Source: JAQVYB01 sp964490935 | Lineage (GTDB): Bacteria; Verrucomicrobiota; Kiritimatiellia; RZYC01 | Length of the DNA stretch: 9,779 nucleotides | Direction of reading: 5' to 3' | NCBI GenBank assembly: GCA_964490935.1 | Contig: CAZBEO010000113.1 | Span: 1 to 9,779 of the forward strand | In this document: in pieces, positions 6,263-9,779 of the stretch | Numbering within the stretch: position 1 is the first letter of the stretch | How the letters are laid out: every line of letters starts with the position of its first letter | Program-made: the position numbers and the translations under genes | Notes under the pieces: generated by a model | The model's input: the letters and a program-made list of their open reading frames with translations, nothing else | Database searches by the model: none | What the model was told of the DNA's origin: nothing

Positions 6263-7003
6263 CTATTCCGCCGGGGCGTTCTTGCTTTTCAGCACGCGGG
6301 CGGGCACGCCGGCCGCCAGGCAATTATCGGCCACGTCCTTATGCACCAGCGCACAGGCCGCAATCACGCAGCGCCTGCCGATGGTCACACCGTCAAGTAT
6401 GGTCACGCGCGCGCCGAGCCAGCAGTCCTCCCCAATGCGGGTGGGCCCTTTGGTGCACATGCCCGATTGTTCCGCGTAGGGCGTCGGGTCCGCCTGATCA
6501 TACTCGCCACCACTCAGAAAATAGGAGTAGGCGCCGATCATGGTACCCGCGCCAATCGAGAGGTCCCGGCAGGAAAATATCTGGCAGTTCGAAGAGAGAT
6601 TAACCTTCTCGTTCAGCGTGATATTCCCGCCCTTGCAATACACGATGGTGTTGCGCCCGATATATACGTTATCGCCCAGCACGATGCCTTCATTGCCGTC
6701 GCCCTTGGCATCGATCACGGCATTGTCATCAATGATCACATGGTCTCCGATTTTTATTTTATGCGGATGGCGAATGGTGACATCCCGCCCGAATACCACT
6801 TTTTTTCCAATGGTTGGAAACATCAGCGGATAGAAGAGGGTACGCAGGCCGAGTCCGAGTAATCCCGGAATCCATCCGAAGAGCGTGACGATCACCTCGG
6901 CGAGCAACACGCGCCCTAGCGAAAGGTCGCCATACATCATGGCCCGATATTTGGTGAAGGCGTTCTGCTTGGCTATGGATTTTACTTTGTAGTCTATGGT
7001 CAT
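6263..7003 (-). CDS. Left-handed beta-helix (hexapeptide repeat) acyltransferase
   Basis: The 246-residue protein belongs to the LbH acyltransferases that transfer acetyl or other acyl groups to sugars or similar acceptors. Residues 25-62 are hydrophobic (VLLAEVIVTLFGWIPGLLGLGLRTLFYPLMF), suggesting membrane association. Hexapeptide turns follow: IGKKVVFGRDVTI, IKIGDHVIIDDNAVI, IVLGDNVYIGRNTI, LSIGAGTMIGAYS and RIGEDCWLGARVTILDGVTIGRRCVI. The end, HKDVADNCLAAGVPARVLK, is typical of the family. At SGGEYD (164-169) a glutamate stands where, from memory, many homologues have a histidine. The start at 7003 is favoured over 7120 by a GGGATGGGGA Shine-Dalgarno region and because the longer frame runs into asnB. 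The gene sits 50 bp after asnB and 2 bp before the radical SAM gene, pointing to one operon. The acceptor is unknown. Confidence 0.9.
   Translation of the reverse strand: MTIDYKVKSIAKQNAFTKYRAMMYGDLSLGRVLLAEVIVTLFGWIPGLLGLGLRTLFYPLMFPTIGKKVVFGRDVTIRHPHKIKIGDHVIIDDNAVIDAKGDGNEGIVLGDNVYIGRNTIVYCKGGNITLNEKVNLSSNCQIFSCRDLSIGAGTMIGAYSYFLSGGEYDQADPTPYAEQSGMCTKGPTRIGEDCWLGARVTILDGVTIGRRCVIAACALVHKDVADNCLAAGVPARVLKSKNAPAE
6804..6820. repeat. Intragenic copy of the TTTCCAAT-N-ATTGGAAA-like palindrome
   Basis: TTTCCAATGGTTGGAAA, in the acyltransferase gene where it encodes FPTIGK, matches TTTCCAATCATTGGAAA of the asnB upstream array at 15 of 17 positions. It keeps both half-sites TTTCCAA and TTGGAAA. 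It may be chance dictated by the protein, or an intragenic binding site for the same factor. Confidence 0.4.
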
Positions 7004-7053
7004 GTTGTCCCCATCCCTGTTTACTCTTTTTGCGCGGGTCGTTTGGTTCGTTG

Positions 7054-8940
7054 TCAGACCCCACTGCCGGATTGTTCCAGAAAGCGTCTGTGCCAGATGG
7101 CGGTATGAATCAACCCCCACAGCACATGATTGTGATTATGCTTCATGGCAAGGTGCTCGTCAATCAGTTGATTCACATAGGGCAGGTTCATGTTCTCTCG
7201 AATCACGGGCGACTCATTGAGCAGGCTGATCATGAATCCCTTGAGCTGGGTGCGCAGGAAATTCTTGACCGGCAGGCTGTAGCCCTGTTTGCCCCGGTAG
7301 ATAATTGAGTTCGGAAGCATGCCCTCGAGCGCCTTGCGGAAAATATATTTCGTCTGCATGCCCTTGAGCTTCCAGTCGCCCGGCAGGAGGGCGAGATATT
7401 CAAGCAGGCGGTGATCCAGGAGCGGCACCCGGATTTCAAGGGAGTTGGCCATGCTCATACGGTCCACCTTCATGAGCACGCTATCGGTCATCTGGTAGCG
7501 CGTATCGAGATAGGCCTCGCGGTTAACCACGTCGCGGGTGCGGCACTTGAGATCATATTCGTGCAGTCGCGCAAAACCATCCAGGTTCACCTCGCTGCGG
7601 AACGAGTCATTGAAAAGCGCCGCATCCTGCCGAGCATTCGAGAAATACTGCCAGCGGAGGTGACGCCCCTCCTCGGGCAGACAGGACCCCTCGATGAACC
7701 GTTTCAGCATGTTGATCGCGCCCTTCTTCTGCGGCTGGTCCGGCAGCAGCCCCACCAAGCCCGAAATCACGGGCTGACGCAGCGGCTTCGGAATCAGACT
7801 GTACCACCGGTTCATCTTGCTGGCCTTGAAGCGGTCGTATCCCACGAACACCTCGTCGCCACCCTCGCCACTCAGACACACCGTAATGTCCTTCTTCGCT
7901 TCCTGACAAATCAACATCAGCGGGATCGACGAAAGGTCCGTCATGGGTTCATCAAAATGCCAGAGCGACTTTTCAATGAGGGCCTCGGTCATTTCATCAA
8001 TCATCAGCACATGATGTTCGGTGCCGAACTGATCGGCGACGATCTTCGCGTATTCCAGCTCGCTGAAGGTTTTGTCCTGATAGCCGATGGTGAAGGTACG
8101 CAGCGGGCCGGTCACATGACGCCGCATCATGGCCACGATGGTACTCGAATCCAGCCCGCCCGAAAGAAACGCGCCCAGCGGTACATCGGAAACCAGTTGA
8201 CTGCGCACCGCATCATCCAGCAGCTCGCGAATCCGCTCGATCGCCTCCCCCTCGCTAATGTCCCGCGACGGCTCTTCCGGAAATTCCAGATCCCAGAACT
8301 CTTTAATCTCCGTCTTTCCGCCGCGCCGTATCAGATAGTGCCCCGCAGGAAGTTTTTGAATATGACGAAACATCGTATCCGGTGCCGGAACAAACTCGCA
8401 GCCGATATAGGCAAAGAGCGCCTGCCGGTTCAGCTCGCGCGGTACGCATGGCACTTCCAGCATGGCCTTGATTTCCGACGCGAATACAAACCGCCCCTCC
8501 CGCTCATAATAATAAACCGGCTTCACCCCGACATGATCACGCGCCATCAGAAACGTCTTCGTCCGCGCATCCCAAATCGCAAACGCGAAAATGCCGCGCA
8601 GCTTCGAAATGATCTTCTCGCCGTACTCCTCGTAGCCATGCACGATCACTTCCGTATCGCTGTGGCTGGCAAAGACGTGTCCCTTCGCGACCAGGTCGTG
8701 CCGCAGTTCCTGAAAATTGTAAATCTCCCCGTTGAACACAATCTGCACCGAGCCATCCTCATTGCCCATGGGTTGGCGCCCGTGTTCGGACAGGTCGATA
8801 ATGCTGAGCCGTCGATGCGCGAAACTCCACTCCTCACAGGCAAACACGCCCTCCTGATCCGGCCCCCGGTGCGCAATCGTCAGCGCCATCCCACGCGCCA
8901 GTTCCGCATCCTTCCAACTGAATCCGCAAATCCCGCACAT
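7054..8940 (-). CDS. asnB: Asparagine synthase-type glutamine amidotransferase (AsnB family)
   Basis: The 628-residue protein is a full-length glutamine-dependent asparagine synthetase homologue. The N-terminal class II glutaminase domain begins MCGICGF, with Cys2 (after Met removal) as nucleophile, and shows AHRGPD, RRLSIIDL, FNGEIYN and SDTE. The synthetase domain has the ATP-binding PP-loop SGGLDSS (260-266), the LSGEGGDE block (357-364) and the conserved VDRMSMANSLEIRVPLLD. In the cell such enzymes make asparagine, or amidate carboxyl groups on sugars or peptides in surface-polymer clusters. The operon partners (acyltransferase and radical SAM) make the modification role plausible, but true asparagine synthesis cannot be excluded. 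MCGICGF fixes the start at 8940; the Shine-Dalgarno sequence is weak (GGATGGGAATGGG). It is the first gene of the operon, behind a palindrome array. Confidence 0.95.
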   Translation of the reverse strand: MCGICGFSWKDAELARGMALTIAHRGPDQEGVFACEEWSFAHRRLSIIDLSEHGRQPMGNEDGSVQIVFNGEIYNFQELRHDLVAKGHVFASHSDTEVIVHGYEEYGEKIISKLRGIFAFAIWDARTKTFLMARDHVGVKPVYYYEREGRFVFASEIKAMLEVPCVPRELNRQALFAYIGCEFVPAPDTMFRHIQKLPAGHYLIRRGGKTEIKEFWDLEFPEEPSRDISEGEAIERIRELLDDAVRSQLVSDVPLGAFLSGGLDSSTIVAMMRRHVTGPLRTFTIGYQDKTFSELEYAKIVADQFGTEHHVLMIDEMTEALIEKSLWHFDEPMTDLSSIPLMLICQEAKKDITVCLSGEGGDEVFVGYDRFKASKMNRWYSLIPKPLRQPVISGLVGLLPDQPQKKGAINMLKRFIEGSCLPEEGRHLRWQYFSNARQDAALFNDSFRSEVNLDGFARLHEYDLKCRTRDVVNREAYLDTRYQMTDSVLMKVDRMSMANSLEIRVPLLDHRLLEYLALLPGDWKLKGMQTKYIFRKALEGMLPNSIIYRGKQGYSLPVKNFLRTQLKGFMISLLNESPVIRENMNLPYVNQLIDEHLAMKHNHNHVLWGLIHTAIWHRRFLEQSGSGV

Positions 8941-8982
8941 AGCCCATTCCCATCCTTGTTACTCGCCCGCCCGCATTTCAAC

Positions 8983-9058
8983 TTTTCCAATCATTGGAAA
9001 CTTCTTTCCCAGTTTTTCCAATCATTGGAAAGTTTTTTCCCAGTTTTTCCAATCGTTG
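8983..9058. promoter_or_regulatory. Three palindromes at 31-bp period upstream of asnB
   Basis: TTTTCCAATCATTGGAAA occurs at 8983-9000 and, identically, at 9014-9031. A third copy begins at 9045 but its right half has decayed (TTTTCCAATCGTTGAT). The start-to-start distance is exactly 31 bp both times, close to three helical turns, so bound proteins would line up on one face of the DNA. The spacers are also related (CTTCTTTCCCAG and GTTTTTTCCCAG). The array lies about 43-118 bp upstream of the asnB start, where a regulator would act; the divergent udp gene is more than 360 bp away. It could alternatively be a lineage-specific palindromic repeat without regulatory role. No matching regulator is recognised in the window. 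Confidence 0.5.
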
Positions 9059-9087
9059 ATGCCACCGGCAAAAGTCTGCGTGAGTTA

Positions 9088-9282
9088 TCACCCCGGATGG
9101 GGTGAAGGCATATAGCCCAGGGTCAGAAGACCCTGGGTTTCTGATTCTCCAACATCCCATGCACCCCGGAGGGGGTGCGGGAACAAGACATTTCCGCACC
9201 ACCCGCCGGGGTGCATATTGTTTTGTTTGTCGGCTTCCCGGGGTCTGATGACCCCGGGCTATTCTCCCCGGCCCCTCCGGGG
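9088..9282. repeat. Array of GC-rich hairpins between asnB and udp
   Basis: Alternating hairpins fill this stretch. 9088-9094/9099-9105 pairs TCACCCC with GGGGTGA. 9116-9124/9129-9137 is a perfect 9-bp stem CCCAGGGTC/GACCCTGGG with loop AGAA. 9161-9167/9172-9178 pairs GCACCCC with GGGGTGC. 9237-9245/9250-9258 is a perfect 9-bp stem CCCGGGGTC/GACCCCGGG with loop TGAT. 9266-9271/9277-9282 pairs CCCCGG with CCGGGG. An imperfect stem lies at 9196-9214. The order CACCCC-type then CCNGGGTC-type is seen twice, so the region looks like two diverged copies of a composite repeat. Four-base loops recur. This is a REP-like extragenic element; no protein is expected from the frames crossing it. Confidence 0.65.
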
Positions 9283-9345
9283 CCATCATGACGTCGAGTT
9301 TTGTCGGCGGCACCAATCCCTGGAAAAATATTTCAGGCATTCCCA

Positions 9346-9374
9346 TTGCCATGTTCGGGCACAGCGTATATGCT
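9346..9374 (+). promoter_or_regulatory. Candidate sigma-70-like promoter of udp
   Basis: TTGCCA (9346-9351) and TATGCT (9369-9374) are separated by 17 bp and would start transcription near 9381, leaving a leader of about 40 bases before the udp start. The match is moderate: five of six at -35 and four of six at -10. Confidence 0.35.
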
Positions 9375-9422
9375 GCTAAGCAGTTGTGTGTATCTATCTG
9401 CTTGTCAAAGGGAACGGCCAAC

Positions 9423-9779
9423 ATGAAGAATGAGGTGAAGTACCACGTACGACTTTCGGAAGCCATGCTGGAAGGTGCCCGTTACGCCGTACTGCCCGGT
9501 GATCCGGGGCGCGTCGAAAAGACCGCCCGCAACATGGATCCCCACGCCCGGTTTCTCGCGCAGAACCGGGAGTACACCTCCTGGCTGGCCACCCTCAACG
9601 GAGAGCGCATCCTGGTTTGTTCCACGGGCATTGGCGGCCCCTCCGTTTCCATCGCCCTGGAAGAACTGGCCGCGCTCGGTCTGAAGTATTACTACCGCAT
9701 CGGCACCACCGGCGTCATACAACCCGACATCGACCTGCCCTGCCTCATCATCACCACCGGCGCCGTGCGCCTCGACGGC
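9423..9779 (+). CDS. udp: Uridine phosphorylase, N-terminal part (cut by window end)
   Basis: The open frame runs 119 codons to the window edge, about half the usual length of roughly 250 residues. The enzyme cleaves uridine with phosphate to uracil and ribose-1-phosphate in cytosolic pyrimidine salvage. Family motifs are clear: YAVLPGDPGRVEKTA (phosphate-binding GDPxR at residues 26-30), NREYTSWLATLNGERILVCSTGIGGPSVSIALEELAALGL, and RIGTTGVIQPDI, ending TTGAVRLDG. These closely follow E. coli Udp. One difference is PCLIITT where E. coli has GDVLVTT. A Shine-Dalgarno AAAGGGA (9407-9413) lies nine bases before the ATG. It diverges from the asnB operon, with no functional link evident. Confidence 0.9.
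   Translation, partial: MKNEVKYHVRLSEAMLEGARYAVLPGDPGRVEKTARNMDPHARFLAQNREYTSWLATLNGERILVCSTGIGGPSVSIALEELAALGLKYYYRIGTTGVIQPDIDLPCLIITTGAVRLDG

Noticed and set aside
6261..6323. Longer N-terminus for the radical SAM protein (start at 6323)
   Set aside because: The extra 21 residues are arginine- and proline-rich, overlap the acyltransferase gene, and precede the canonical family start.
7004..7120. Longer N-terminus for the acyltransferase (start at 7120)
   Set aside because: It would overlap the end of asnB, has no family similarity in the extra 39 residues, and a Shine-Dalgarno region precedes the ATG at 7003.
8983..9058. Short CRISPR array
   Set aside because: Three palindromic units with related 13-bp spacers at a 31-bp period; spacers are too short and too similar, and no cas genes are present.
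7411..9105. A 564-codon open frame on the plus strand
   Set aside because: It lies antisense to asnB, whose family motifs are unmistakable, and its translation shows no recognisable domain; GC-rich antisense shadow.
8978..9466. A 162-codon minus-strand frame between asnB and udp
   Set aside because: It crosses the hairpin and palindrome arrays and overlaps the start of udp; repeat-derived frame.

Overview
The window looks like a bacterial chromosome segment, probably from the PVC group (Kiritimatiellota, Verrucomicrobiota or Lentisphaerota). That placement is inference. It rests on a long REP-associated tyrosine transposase (RAYT) with a DnaA-like C-terminal domain, exported proteins with a short C-terminal beta domain of the kind common in that group, and many GC-rich hairpin repeats. 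No rRNA, tRNA or CRISPR array is visible.

Region 1 (about 1-2480) is accessory DNA. Bases 1-640 hold no convincing gene. They carry a 93-bp copy of the 3' end of a radical SAM gene found intact 4.7 kb away, an 18-bp inverted-repeat pair bracketing about 178 bp, and a cluster of short hairpins. A two-gene HigBA-like toxin-antitoxin operon follows (644-1275, plus strand, toxin first). Next comes a complete RAYT element on the minus strand, with imperfect 24-bp terminal inverted repeats and arrays of a short 'aaaaggKgtca' word at both ends.

Region 2 (about 2565-4645) is a tandem duplication of a secreted DUF3494 (ice-binding-like) gene on the minus strand. Both copies are intact and share a signal peptide, the DUF3494 beta-solenoid motifs and a short C-terminal beta domain.

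Region 3 (4758-8940) is a minus-strand three-gene operon: asnB-type glutamine amidotransferase, left-handed beta-helix acyltransferase, then a B12-binding radical SAM/DUF4080 protein. The acyltransferase and radical SAM genes are only 2 bp apart. The first two genes suggest modification of a polysaccharide or other surface metabolite; the radical SAM protein's role is unknown. Upstream of asnB are three copies of a 'TTTTCCAATCATTGGAAA' palindrome at an exact 31-bp period (the third is degenerate), which look like helically phased binding sites. A near copy lies inside the acyltransferase gene.

Region 4 (8941-9779) is a 482-bp divergent intergenic region full of strong hairpins, followed by the 5' part of a uridine phosphorylase gene (udp, plus strand) cut by the window edge.

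The best candidates for something undescribed are the phased palindrome array with its intragenic copy, the asnB/acyltransferase/B12-radical SAM operon, and the RAYT element with its satellite repeats.
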